A DNA stretch of 64,000 nt from Glandiceps talaboti (Eukaryota; Hemichordata; Enteropneusta; Spengelidae). The position numbers and the translations under genes are program-made. Positions 46,000 to 57,879 of the stretch are shown piece by piece (within the stretch, counting starts at the first letter, position 1; each line of letters begins with the position of its first letter). The stretch spans positions 1,264,001 through 1,328,000 of the forward strand of contig NC_135563.1 of NCBI RefSeq assembly GCF_964340395.1, in the 5' to 3' direction. A model generated the notes under the pieces. That model did no database searches and was not told the DNA's origin. It saw only the letters and a program-made list of their open reading frames with translations.

Positions 46000-47460
46000 G
46001 ATTTGTTATTCCGAGATATGAGGGTTTCTTTTTTTGTTCAATAGTAGTGCGTATCATTTCATCATCATCATCATTGTAGTCTTCTTTTGGTAATTCAATA
46101 CATGATGTACCAAGGTGTTCTTCATTTGATTAATTTCCAAGTTCATTATCTATATCATCAAAATGTTCTAGTTCTATATTTTCAATAGGTTTCATTTTAG
46201 TGAAATCTGCCATATACATACAATAAAATTACAAAATCATATATGATAATATTGACGATATTATACCAATCATTGTATATTCATGTATTGGAGCATCATT
46301 AACTTCTACTTTTCCCGAAATGTCTGTTGTTATCGGTAGTACATCTCTTTCTATAGGATCATCATGTCCTTCCATTTGTAAAATATCAGATTTTTTACAT
46401 CATTGTTTATACTATTATAACCAAATTTCATATTCTCTTTAGCTTGTTTTAAAAGAAATTATTATAACCAGCTATTTCCATTTGTGTACGTATTAATTAA
46501 TCACTCTACTTGGTAAAAGCCATAAGGATGGAGAAATTGCTAAACCAATACATTTGTTGCATCTATCGTTGATTGAAATATTGTTATACTATCTACTATA
46601 TTTCTATTGATAATAACTTTTATCTACTACTTTTATCCTCTAATGGTTCAAAAACTCTCTTCTAGTTTTTTGTGCTATAGAAGTTCTTGTATTTGCCTGA
46701 CTACGTAACACACCAGTAAATATATGCCTTTAAACATGTAAGACCAGCTTTCATTAAACCTTTCTCAGGAATAAAGTAGTTATATTGTTTATAATTATCA
46801 TTTCTACATAAGACCATTGTGCACGTGATGAATCTATATTATGTGGGGTTTCTTGTTTTTGCTTTTACCAAAAACAGGTATCCAATTTTTATATGTATTA
46901 TGTTCATCGCCTGATTCCATATACCTTGTACCATTATACGTATCACCAAACTGTTTAAAATGACCAGCCGTAAGTGTAATATAACCACCTATAATCTCCT
47001 AACCTATTATTACCACTTTTGTCATATTTAAATCGAAAATCTATATTATGATTTATTCCAAATTCACCATAGTATTGATCAACATAGTGTTGATGAAGTT
47101 ATAATTTCATTTTGAAAGGCAAATTATTGGGAAATGTAAAATCCATTTAGTTTAGTTTAGTTTATTTCAGTAAAACAACAAGATCGACAGTACAGATATA
47201 CAAAAAAATGGTACAAATTGAATTACCTTATCATTCAATTACATTAATACTTTTCCTGTAGCTTTTCTCCGTTTTAATACAATATTATTATTTATCAAAT
47301 CATCTAATAACTCAATATTATAATTAACATTATCTATTCTTTTTGTAATCCATTTGTCACCATTGCGATATCTTAATCTATTGTTATATTCCACTCTTAA
47401 TTATACAATTGACATTGCAGTAGTCTGATATTGTTACACTCAATTAGTATTTCATGAAAC
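46000..47460 (-). pseudogene. AT-rich relic of several unrecognised proteins (minus-strand part)
   Basis: Successive minus-strand fragments, broken by stops and frameshifts, read as ordinary protein. One starts at ATG 46213 ('MADFTKMKPIENIELEHFDD', later 'YLGITNPSTGRVLKS'). One lies at 46372-46230 ('MEGHDDPIERDVLPITTD'). One at about 46830-46690 includes 'SSRAQWSYVE' and 'YFIPEKGLMKAGLTC', and another at about 47000-46850 includes 'GGYITLTAGHFKQFGDTYNG'. The acidic run and small-protein layout recall large DNA transposons or virus-like elements, but I cannot name the family. Base composition is markedly more AT-rich than the flanks. Confidence 0.5.
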
Positions 47461-47699
47461 TAAATAGTTATTTTGTTAGCGTTGTGGTTGATATGCACTG
47501 AATTTATATAAATTTTCAATACTATAATATTTGTATTAATATATGATGACTTCAAATTACAGTATATACCCACAAAATTATAAATGGGATGATTTTTGTG
47601 AATTTGGATGATGTAGATGAAACAATAATAGAAATGTAAAATACACCAAATATAGCATTTGCATTTTTTATGGAATAAAGTATAACAAAACATATACTG

Positions 47700-48545
47700 C
47701 AAAAACATATAATGTGTCTGATATTAGACATTATTTACCAGCACCAGATCCTAGATTAGATAAAATTGATTACAGAGATCCAAATGTACATCTTCGAATT
47801 ACACCGGAAAAAGCAATAGTGAAATCATATAACAAATTTAACAAAAATTAGTGGTTTATTGTACAGCAGTTATAATTATAATCCTCAATCAAAAGAAGAA
47901 AGTGAATTATCAAACAAAGAAAAGTGTTTGGGATTAAAAATGAAAATCAAACTAAATTATCCATGTATATATGGCATCCGTACAAATGACAAATGATAAT
48001 AAAATAATAACTAAAGGTACATTAATCATAGATTGCATCAAACTGAATATAGAGGGTGAATATGATTTCCTGTTTAATAACATATCAGTAATGTGTTCAT
48101 CTCGTACATGAGCCAAAATAATCATCAAGATGGATCATTTGAAGTTCTACATCAAGGTTCTAATACTGCAAATTTAGTTTCAAGGGTAACAGCCAATCTT
48201 CCGTTAGATATATCTACAATTACACTAAAAATAATAAATATATGGATACAATTAATGCTCAAAATATGTAGATATAATATATGATTAATGAAAGAATTAA
48301 TTAACTATTCAGAACGTATATGTTCAGCTTATAGACGATCATACAAATTGGTTAGTGGATTAAATAAAGGTATATTAATAACTTTGGTATATTAACTTCA
48401 ACAGCAATCTTACCAATGGCTCCAGCTATATCTGTTTTTATATCTGGTGTTGCAACTGTGTCTGTGATATTGCTTATATTAAATTTAACATTTGCTGATA
48501 AGAAAGAACGTCTTAAAGTACAACACAAAAATTACTATTATTAAC
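47700..48545 (+). pseudogene. AT-rich relic of unrecognised proteins (plus-strand part)
   Basis: Plus-strand fragments include 'SDIRHYLPAPDPRLDKIDYR' then 'VHLRITPEKAIVKSYNKF' (47715-47850), then 'ITKGTLIIDCIKLNIEGEYD' (48008-48067). A last frame contains 'ERICSAYRRSYKLVSGLNKG' and, after a frameshift, 'TAILPMAPAISVFISGVATV' with a lysine-rich end (48310-48543). The last fragment looks like a protein with one hydrophobic segment. The divergent layout with 46000-47460 suggests one element transcribed outward from about 47.5-47.7 kb. Confidence 0.5.
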
Positions 48546-48599
48546 CTACACAAGAACCAAAATATTTGAAGACAATGCACCTTAAGTTACATACCGAGG

Positions 48600-48850
<251 letters not shown>

Positions 48851-48857
48851 TTTTTTT

Positions 48858-49604
48858 CAGATGATAAATTTCTTTGACATCTCAATTGAGATTGATGGTG
48901 ATGGTAAAGCTACATCTGTTTATACTAAACCTACTGATTCACATTCATATATTCCATTCCCTATTCACAATTACTACGCAATTGTAGTAGAGATTTTGAT
49001 TTCAGTGAAAGGTCTTCTGAATTTTGCACGTATTTCCACCAACGTGGATATCCAATTACCGTTACCAATGCTGCTTTAGAGAAGGTGTCATCATTGTCAA
49101 GGGAAGCGTGTATCAATTCATATTCTTAGAAGAGCAATAACGATCGTCCAGTATTGGCTCTAACATATCATCCCTTTTCCACCAGAGTTAAGCATATAAT
49201 ATACAAGCTTTCTTATATCTTCTAATAGGGAGACTAGTTCATTATTTCCTGAAGCACCTATAGCAGCTTGGCATCGTGGCCCCGGTCTTAGAGATATGGT
49301 GGTCCATACAGAACAACATGGATTGGACGTTAATGCTGGTTCATTTCCATGCGATCGTTGTCGAATTGGTACATGGCGTTTCATTAATACTAATCATCAT
49401 GTTTTTGGCCCTAAGAACAGTGTGGCTGTTACAAGCAGAATTACTTGTATCAGTACTAACGTAGTGTATTGCAATACCTGCCAGAAATGTTATTTTTTGT
49501 ATATAGGTTCGACTGTGCGTTTCTTGGTGATCGTTTCATGGAACATCTCAGTCTCACCAGATAAACGAATCATAACTAAAAGCTATCCTGTATATGTGCA
49601 TTTT
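48858..49604 (+). pseudogene. PLE relic: RT C-terminus and GIY-YIG nuclease region
   Basis: The first frame reads 'INFFDISIEIDGDGKATSVY' and 'KPTDSHSYIPF' (family form FLDLxIxxxxGxxxTSxYxKPTDSHSYL). Near 49160 it reads 'LALTYHPFSTRVKHII'. From 49270 it reads 'AWHRGPGLRDMVVHTEQ' and 'GSFPCDRCRIGTW', then 'ITCISTNVVYCNTCQKCYFL' and 'YIGST', the Cys-rich entry into GIY-YIG. Frameshifts occur near 49090 and within the N-terminal part. The relic is cut at 49604 by insertion of the element at 49605-51377. No PLE continuation was recognised beyond 51386. Confidence 0.87.
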
Positions 49605-49616
49605 GATTCTAGGACA

Positions 49617-49770
49617 ACTGCCCCCCGGACAATTGCCCCCGGACAATTGCCCCCGAAGGACAACTGCCCCCCGGACAATTGCCCCCGAAGGACAACTGCC
49701 CCCCGGACAATTGCCCCCGAAGGACAATTGCCCCCCGGACAACTGCCCCCCCCGGACTACTGCCCCCCAA
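49617..49770. repeat. GGACAA(C/T)TGCCCCC tandem array, left arm
   Basis: About ten monomers of 14-17 bp lie here, the mirror of the array at 51244-51370. The complementary strand has closely spaced runs of five or six G and can form G-quadruplexes. Gly/Pro-rich frames through it are artefacts. Confidence 0.95.
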
Positions 49771-49929
49771 CGAAAAAAAACTAGTATTACAGATGTACGG
49801 GTTTGTCAATCATTAAAAAGTCACCGTCGGCAACGTACCACCGCAACTTGCGTACATTATACTCACTACATTCACATGTTTTACTCTATTGTTATCTGTG
49901 ATAATTGTTACGTCATTCATAAATGTCGG

Positions 49930-50250
49930 CATGATGATTTAACTTACTGCCGTAATTCACATAATTTTCTGGAACATTCTTCTCCTCTTTTCAACCAGTT
50001 AACAATTCTCGACGTGTTTAAGTTACACAAGTATTTAGTAGGTGTTTTTGTTTACGACTTAATACACAATAATTTACCTCACCCTATAACCGATTATTGC
50101 ACGCTGTTTAATACTGAATACAATACACGACAGAAGGCTCAGGGCAATTTATGTATTCCGCCAGTGAAGACATCAATTGGACAACAATCAATATCATATA
50201 CAGGTGTTGTGAGTCGTAGAGTTGAACGGTATAAGTATGGATAGTTCTAA
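49930..50250 (+). pseudogene. Captured LINE C-terminal fragment 1
   Basis: An open frame reads 'SSPLFNQLTILDVFKLHKYL' then 'VFVYDLIHNNLPHPI' and 'NTRQKAQGNLCIPPVKT'. This is the CR1-group C-terminal region (family form LFKxLxILxxxxLxxxxxxxFxYxxxNxxLPxxxxxxF...NTRxxxxxxxPxxxT). The final WNSLP part is missing from this copy. It lies wholly inside the MULE-like element, in the same orientation as fragment 2. Confidence 0.75.
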
Positions 50251-50530
50251 CGTTGCACTCTAGCACTCACACTCTCATACTCTCGTACGGGATCGTTCAG
50301 GTCCAAGTCGGGAATTAGTCACGACTGAGAAGAGATTTCGGCTTGCCAGAATCACCTACCCGAGTGCTCGTGTGCTTCTGGATGTTTAATTCTCACTTTA
50401 AGAATACTTCCAATACAATGGAATTTACACAACCACTAAATATAGAAAATCACACCATAAGATCACGCCATCATAAAAGTTATTATATACTTTTCTCAAA
50501 CCAATCATGTGAATTTCAGTTACATCATGT

Positions 50531-50743
50531 TTGCCCAGATTCGTCATCGCCAGTCTATTTCTGACCTATGGCCTACAATGCCGAAATGTAGAATTTATTC
50601 CCACAATTCCGAAATACGATATTTTGGATCGTAACACAGGTGCAACTACATGGAACGACATCAAATACAATATCAGGAAAGAACCAACACGACATAGTTT
50701 CAAGCGGTCACTTAAAGTGGATTTACTGAAAGAATATATATAG
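50531..50743 (+). pseudogene. Captured LINE C-terminal fragment 2
   Basis: The second half of the frame reads 'GATTWNDIKYNIRKEPTRHS' and 'FKRSLKVDLLKEYI', with a stop right after, as in the extreme C-terminus of CR1-group ORF2. It supplies the part lacking in fragment 1, so both may descend from one captured LINE split by an approximately 280-bp interruption. Confidence 0.7.
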
Positions 50744-51210
50744 CATAGTTGGCATTCTTCACCGAACTTTCTTCTCATCACTTGTAAAATGACTGGGATT
50801 GGGATTGGGGCTGGGGGTGCGTTTAGTAACATTTGCATGTTTTACTCTATTGTCATCTGTGATAATTGTTATAAAAGTCGGTATGATGCTTTAACTTACC
50901 GCCGTAATTCACATAATGTATACTCACATTTGCACGTTTTACTCTATTGTCATCTGTGATAATCGTCACGTGCTAGATTTTCTTCGGGGAATAGCCCACA
51001 ATTTACAGTTTTAAACACTGGCTGGTCATGATAAACCGAGCCGAGTCACCATTTACTGTCACCAAAGTCTTACGAGAATGTACATTCTGAGTCTCAATAT
51101 TTTTTCTACTTTTGACTCGTTTTCTATCTTGTTACCTGTATATTTTGTATTGAACTGATAATAAATAAATCTTTTCCAGTAAAAAAATGAATTCGTGTTT
51201 GTGTTTGTAC

Positions 51211-51377
51211 AAACCCGTACATCTGTAATACTAGTTTTTTTTTCGTTCGGGGGCAGTTGTCCGGGGGTCAATTGTCCAGAGGGCAGTTGTCCTTCGGGGG
51301 CAGTTGTCCTTCGGGGGCAATTGTCCGGGGGCAATTGTCCGGGGGGCAGTTGTCCGGGGGGCAGTTGTCCTGTTACC
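51211..51377. repeat. Right inverted repeat of the MULE-like element
   Basis: 'cccgtacatctgtaatacta' followed by a T-run and G-rich monomers ('gggggcagttgtcc'), the reverse complement of 49605-49806. The monomer number differs between the arms. Confidence 0.95.
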
Positions 51378-51386
51378 GTGCATTTT

Positions 51387-53097
51387 ATTGATAACGGTGG
51401 GTGGGTGGGTAAACGACAGTGTTCTGCCAAGGTTTCTAACAAGTGGGGACAAAGGCCCCTTGGTTGCAAAAAGTGGGGTCATTTGACAGAAGTGGGTCAA
51501 TTATTATTGTGTATGAAATATTTATATATATTACCTCAGACCACTATAGAGATACTGTGGTCTGAGATATTCCATTACACATAGACTATTACCTAACTAC
51601 ATAAAAAAATTCCATTCACAGTAACAGTTCCCTGTAAGCTATTTTTTGACAATTGTGTACTACACATTACACCTTAGAAAAAGAAGGCAATTAAGATTAT
51701 GTAATTTTAAGTCATTTCTACTGAGTATATTATAATATATTGTTTCGAAAGATTGGACAGCCAGGTAGTCACAATTTTTAATCTGAATATCAATGAATAG
51801 CAGTGCTCAACGTTATAATTCTTTTTTTTTTCAGACAAGGACAAAGAACAACTTCAACATAAGTCACAGTGAACATATGATTGAATAAAAACTTTGAGAA
51901 ATCCTAATCTTGTAACCACTTGTTTCATTTCTAGAACTGTTAGTAAACTGGTGTGTTTATCATTCCCGCTTCAAAAAAATCCCCGACTTTAAAAAGTACC
52001 AAATGTGAACGAAAAACTTACAATAATATATTCAATACAAATACAAACTTTGAAATAATTTATTTTTCATTAATTACTGTTACTGGCTGTGTATAATGAT
52101 TTGGTCCTGCTATATCAAATGACAGTTGGTTACATACTGTAAACTTCATACGGAAAGCTGACATTAGGTGTCCTTGAAACTCAGAAATCTTGAACAACGT
52201 CAAAGTTATTATTTTCTGATTTGCACAACAAGTTCAATCTTCATGTCTGACCGAGCGCACATGCATCGGCCGTCTATAGTGGCCATGCCAGTGATCACGC
52301 ATTGATTCAGTGCCCAACATTTACATGTCACTGTCAACATCATGCAACACGATCCCCTAACACAGCTTTTTCGGAATCAAAATACACATGTACTCATTTT
52401 GTTTCCATTAATCTAACCCATCAACAAATAAAAATCACAGCCTGTCCCATAAATTTGGTTTACTCAGGCTTCTGAGCTGTGGCAGATAGATGTTCCGATT
52501 CCAAGTTCCGGTAGCAAGTTCAGTGTTTCGCACACGTCAGTGAGTAGGTCAGTGGTCGCGACAGTGACGGTAGACAAAACATGTGATGAGAGACGTCCAT
52601 TTCGACGTCTAATCTCAGCGACTCCCTCTAATGTTTCAATTTGTAGATTAAGTTTATCAAAGTTGATCTTTTTGTGGCATTTTTTATGTTAACAATAGAA
52701 CTGTGCGTTGTCACTGTATCTTATATAATGTCAACAAAACTTTCCCTTACGGAGTCAGTATACTTCTTGTGGGATTGACGTCAAGGCCTGGCCCTGGACT
52801 TAGATAATTTGATGTCTGCCGTAAAATGAATGTGCCAAAGCGACGCAAGATGGGAAAGTTATTGCATCATTTGTAATTTTAGGGTGGGTGTGGGGGGGGG
52901 GGGGCTATGTCGCAAGGCTGGGCCTCGGGAGAACACTAAGACGCCATGAGGAACGTTTGATGCTTGTTCGAATCTTACAATCTTGCTGTGTTGAACTCAG
53001 GAGTCGGTCGGAAATAAAAACAGTTTTTGTTTTCTGATGTCGGAGCTGCAAATTAGGGTCGGTCGGGAGATGAGAAACAGAAAAAATAAAAAGGACC
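51387..53097. other. Unassigned interval
   Basis: 51533-51566 holds a hairpin ('ctcagaccac' with 'gtggtctgag'). A G-run lies at 52890-52904, and 'ggagtcggtcgg' / 'gggtcggtcggg' phrases near 53000-53070 look like a repeat end. No gene is recognised. Confidence 0.35.
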
Positions 53098-56000
53098 GCC
53101 CTAAAATATAATGAAAGTAATTTCAAAATTGCATGTCAGGAAAATAAAAAAGTGAAGGGGTTTATAATGACGATAAAAAATAGAAGGATGAAGTTTATAC
53201 GTCCCTGGTCGAACCTGTAGCATATGAATTCAGAGCCACGTTTATGTAAACACATCCTGGCCCTGTCTCGTGTCTTCTACCTACAGCACACTACTTTCTA
53301 AATATAAAATGTCACTGAAATGAACCAAATGGAACATTCTAATTCCCAATTATTGAATTCTAATCGAAAGTGATCTGATATTTTCGTACCCGCGAACTTA
53401 CAGAAATTGGATGAGAAAGGGCTTCATGAGAAGACAACACATGAGGCAATGTAATAACGTAGGCGAGTTCACTGATCATGGATGGGTTGTCTCGGAAATG
53501 TCCGTTTTTATGTGTACATGTATGTACTCCAAAAATGTATGGTTTTCAAAGTCGCTGCATCTCTTTGATTTGTTTCTTTTAAGAAAAATACGGCAGTCTG
53601 GTTTTCAATGGCCATGTCAGTATTGAACGAATGCTAGGTCCCCCTTTGATCTAGACGTATCATGTGTCGTCGCAGTACAATATACTATGATTGCTCACAG
53701 TGTTACAGCGAAGTGGCTAGCTAGCCTCACAAATAGCAAAGTCATCGGAAATGTTGTCGGTTTACTATCTCTGTTGATAACTATGTACTCACCTTTTTTT
53801 AATTATTTCATTTTCCATTGATTGGGTTCATTACCATCCACACAGCAGCAGTTTTGTCATCTTTCAATAAACTACCCGTGCTTACACAGTGTGTCATGGT
53901 GCCGTATATCGTCTACGACTATTTTTGTCTCGTAAAATAAAATAAAATAAAATAAAAATTGAACATTCTGACGAAAGTATATGGCTAGGCATGTCTTACA
54001 GTGTAAATTTTTGTTTTAGTTATTTATTTATTTATTATGGTTTCGAAAAATAAATAATAATATCGACATTCCTGTCTCCTAACATAAAATAAAATTTGAA
54101 CATGCTCAAGAAACTATGGCTAGGCATGTCTTACTGTGGAATTTTTTTTTTAAATTTATTTATTTATTTTATTATGTTTTGATTTGTGACGTGGGAGCGT
54201 GACGTATTCACTGCACTGTGCTATGTCCATATGAACGTGTTTTCGCCGCGATGTATGTAATTTTCCAGGTAGACACAACAATGGCAACATCATTGTTGCG
54301 TCTTGTTACATTGACTGCATCAGTGGTACATGTTATTGTATCAAAATAAAAGCATTCAACTCTCGGTAACCTGCTTGAAAGCAAGACAAACAATCCGGAC
54401 TACGCATGCATTACAAAATATTTGCAATGCCCCTTTTTGTCTTTAAGTCAACTTCGTGTAAATTTTAGCAACTTGTAAATTACTGCTTATTCCTAGTTGT
54501 TCAGCAAAGTCATGTAAACAATAAACTAGTGAGTTGGTTGCTTTCAATACCTATCTTGCTTGTGTATATGATGTGTGTATGGCACACCGTGCACCACGTA
54601 CCGCTGCATACACACATAAATGCAGTGCACATGACATGCGTGATTCGCGTAATAACTATAGCTACATTGTAATACATTCTAGTGACGTCAGTCGACTTGC
54701 ACGTGCAAAGTATAACAGTGGCCATCTTTATAACACTGCACTGGTCAGCAAGCCTCACGCCTTCATGACTGAGAAATTCTGGATAATAATATTGATACTC
54801 CTGTAACAATCGATGATACTGTACATGTGATATATTCAGTGTCCTTATCCTTTGAATTTGGCATGTGTCACAGGGACCCAGAAATACGTACTTGTCAGTT
54901 GAGTTGGAGAATCTATAGCAGATGATATTTTGTTGGATAAAATCCAAGTACAAACAATAATATACAGTATGGAGTCAACGATCATGTCAACTTGTACTCA
55001 AATGTATGTGTACACTTATTTTGAAGATTTTGTGATAAAAGACTGAACCTAGCTGCATAGATGAAATTCTCAAGGACTACTGGTATTTTAGGTATTTACA
55101 ATTTATTCTGTCGATTTTAGAGTTTTAGAATTGCTTAAGTTTGATACAGATAATTCGAAAATCACGAAACTTTCTTACACCAGATATCATCAACTAGTGC
55201 ATGCCAACAGCAATGATGTGTTTTCCTAAATTTGAATTTTTTAGTGTTGTATGTCTAATTTTACAAAAAAAATCACACAATATGGTTATTTTGGTTACCA
55301 TGGCAACTGACGTTCATTAAATGACCACTTTTTTGAACTCAGCATGACAAACTACCCTTGGTAGTTGGGTCAATGTGCAAATAAAAAGATATTTATCAGA
55401 TTTATAACGTTATTTGTGAGATGTATGTGGCTGTAATGAAAACATAATTTTCACGTCTACCGAATGTTTCCATGGAAACAGCTATCTAATTTCATACAGT
55501 TTATGTTACACCAGGTAGCACTAACTCACACATTTTTTCACTGTATTATCTTTTTTTTCAATGTTTTATGTCAAATTTTGGAAAAATGATTAACATATTA
55601 TGGTGATTTTGGTTACTATGGCAACAGATGTTCATAAAATGGCCCCCTTTTTGATCTTAGCATAACAAACTACCCCAGGCAGGTTGGTTAATATTCAAAT
55701 AAACGTGATTATTAAAAAAAATATTATTTCTATATAATATTTAGTTAATTATTATTATTACAAGTGAAGGGTCTTAAATATTATATAATAATGAAAAATG
55801 TTAGGAGGACTTTAGAGCAATATCACTTATGGTTGTTGTGTAGGAGGTGTAAAGGTTGACGTTTTACACCCACTACTAATTGTTCAACATTTCCCATTCA
55901 AGCTTCAAGTCGTCACAATTGGGAGCTTGGTACTTGCCATGTATATGAATAAAAGTATAACAATATTATTTTATTTATGACTAAATTGGCACTGGCACTG

Positions 56001-56400
56001 CGGCCCAGCGAAGATCTCAATTGTCCAGTATTCCCGGAAGCATTTTAGGCACTAATATTTGATTGACAGCTACGGTAGCGGTAGCAATGACTCAGATTTT
56101 CACAAGAACCCTTTGGTCTCTACTTACGATTTTTCAGACAGATTGGTGTGCATTTGAAAAAGTTGAAGATGAGCTGAGCGAAGTTTAGTTGTCATAAAAT
56201 AATGTTGCAAAGTTTAAGTGAAAAGAATATCGATTTCAAGTTTTTCTGATATGAGCACAGTAGTATTGTACTGACTGGTGAGTATCCGTGGAACACATAT
56301 CGCTGACCTGTTGATAGCATTATTTGATGACAGGTATTAAACTAAAGTATACTGAATAACTCGAAACTCTAGATTTTATTTGCCACACAGCTTTCATGAA
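53098..56400 (-). repeat. Large dispersed repeat, copy C (inverted)
   Basis: Read from right to left it follows copy A (17785 onward), with 'ccagtgccaatttagtcata', the GTTTCCATGGAAAC units and TGACGTCA at 54683. It then follows copy B to its right boundary ('ctcctgacatg'-like, 53140). Sequence equal to A 19800-20990 is missing: 'ggggcattgcaaatatttt' joins directly to 'tgtttgtcttgctttcaagc' near 54370-54435. It has its own ~130-bp duplication around 'atggctaggcatgtcttac' (53980 and 54118). Confidence 0.8.
55220..55700 (-). repeat. 'GTTTCCATGGAAAC' repeat family, copy 4 (inside copy C)
   Basis: Inverted pair of units with 'ggttaccatggcaac', 'tttgaactcagcatgaca' and 'gtttccatggaaac' blocks. Confidence 0.8.
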
Positions 56401-56600
56401 ATTAAAGACTCAGTTTATACCACAAAGTATTCTTTTATTAATTTACAAAACTTTCACACAACCACATATAACTTATGGCCTTGAGGTCTGGGGCTCTACA
56501 TACCGATCACATCTGCCTTCACAATCACAAACAACTCATACATTCGCCGCTTGTACACTAGAGGAAGTAAGATTTAAGAAATAGATAAAATCAGGTTAGA
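56390..56600 (+). pseudogene. LINE reverse transcriptase fragment
   Basis: The frame reads 'LKTQFIPQSILLLIYKTFTQ' and 'PHITYGLEVWGS', the conserved region after the palm of CR1/Jockey-type RTs (family form LxxLYxxLIxPHLxYGxxVWG). It is about 60 codons long and cut on both sides. Its left side meets the end of dispersed repeat copy C. Confidence 0.72.
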
Positions 56601-56654
56601 AAACAGATTGAAATTACTTTTTAGCTACCCTCCATACGCCCGTCTTTCCATCCC

Positions 56655-56775
56655 TCCGTCAGTCAGTCAGCCAGCCAGTCAGTCAGTCAGTCAGTCAGTC
56701 AGTCATCAGTCAGTCAGTCAACCAACCGACCAGCCAACCAGCCAACCAACCAGCCAGCCAACCAACCAACCGACA
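56655..56775. repeat. (CAGT)n and (CCAA)n tracts
   Basis: CAGT repeats give way to CCAA/CCAG repeats. The Ser/Gln/Pro/Thr-rich frame is an artefact. Confidence 0.95.
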
Positions 56776-56789
56776 AGTTGTCTTTTGAC

Positions 56790-57879
56790 AAAGTCAATTT
56801 AACAACACGTCCACCAATGATCAAAATTTACATTCGTTCAATAAAGCACGACGTGTTCATCAAGTGAATTATGATTTGAACTGATGGGTTGGTACATGAG
56901 TACTGCTGGGTATATAATAATTGGAGGGTTTCTGGAAAGCATTATTTACATTTCTTGTTTGTCCCACTATTTGTACAAAACTACACTAAACATATCTCAT
57001 TCATGCAATGCCTGATAATTGACAGAAATTCAGTTCAGATTAGTTGCTTACAGCTGTTGGTATAAAATATGTGATATTTTTGTCAATTACCTAAAGTATA
57101 CATTTGATTATGAAACATCTGTCCTGATATATTCATAAAGTATACAAATAATACAAGTTTACAAAAAACAAATTAAAAATGGTAAATGTAAAAATAATTA
57201 CTACTTGTGACACTCATGCCCACATTACAGATTTGTCACAATGAATCTGTTTTAGTAATGAATATATTAAATGACATTGATGTTTATGCTTTATTTATGG
57301 ACCCTTTTCTATTGTTAACCTTTTTATTGTTTTGATTAGGTGGATTTATTTTGTAATATCAGAATATTTAGCAAACTGTAAATTTAAATCCATGTATTTA
57401 TTCAACTGGTTTTTGTTTTTAGATATGCTTCAAGGCATGTATCAACACAATCTGATTAAAATCCGATGTAGATGTCGGCTAATCGTTCATTGCTATTTTA
57501 CCTTCATTATTTTGCCTGAATTGACCTTCTTGGTACATGTTTACATTTTTTAGCCTGATCGCCTCCTCTACATCTGAACTGGCGCACATGCAAACAAATT
57601 TCTGCTCAGTGAGACACACAGCCAATCACGTTGCGTCTTACTTGTCATGGGCATACATGTATGCATTGAATATCAACAAACATCAACAAACATTGAATAT
57701 GAACAGGAAGTCTAGTAATTGAATGCATAGGCGTTCTCTGTAGTAGGCTTCTCCTCGAATGTAATCAGGTTGCGTCTTACTGAAGACAGTTTGTAGTGTA
57801 CGCAACGCAATGCAATGCAATTTTAGAAATTATATCTTAAATTTCCTCTTTTCTGGATTCATATAACACAACTGTCATT
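56790..57879. other. Unassigned interval
   Basis: No gene recognised. Two related phrases, each containing 'cgttgcgtctta' or 'ggttgcgtctta' with 'cctc' upstream, occur near 57555-57640 and 57745-57785 and may be a diverged duplication. Confidence 0.35.

Larger units (their letters stand above)
49858..50975. repeat. 60-bp phrase repeated three times inside the MULE-like element
   Basis: 'catgttttactctattgt(t/c)a' + 'tctgtgataattgt' occurs near 49875, 50837 and 50935. In the first two it is followed by 'gtcgg(c/t)atgatg(a/c)tttaactta'. This suggests duplication of a LINE-derived segment during or after capture. Confidence 0.8.
49605..51377. mobile_element. MULE-like element with long G-rich inverted repeats and 9-bp target duplication
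   Basis: GTGCATTTT lies at 49596-49604 and again at 51378-51386. Just inside, 'gattctaggacaactg' is mirrored by 'cagttgtcctgttacc'. The inverted repeats are about 195 bp at 49605-49806 and about 165 bp at 51211-51377. They consist of tandem 'ggacaattgccccc'-type monomers followed by 'actagtattacagatgtacg'. A 9-bp duplication and long TIRs are the usual signs of Mutator-like elements. No transposase is present; the interior holds LINE fragments and a 60-bp repeat. Confidence 0.82.

Noticed and set aside
48093-48284. Stand-alone 63-codon gene
   Set aside because: It is one frame among overlapping decayed fragments of the AT-rich relic and has no independent support.
49554-49809. Gly/Pro/Cys-rich frames resembling structural proteins
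   Set aside because: They come from the GGACAA(C/T)TGCCCCC monomers and appear in several frames on both strands; same for 51059-51584.
51533-51566. Short hairpin ctcagaccac/gtggtctgag as an RNA gene
   Set aside because: Only 10 pairs with a 14-base loop and no other supporting signal.
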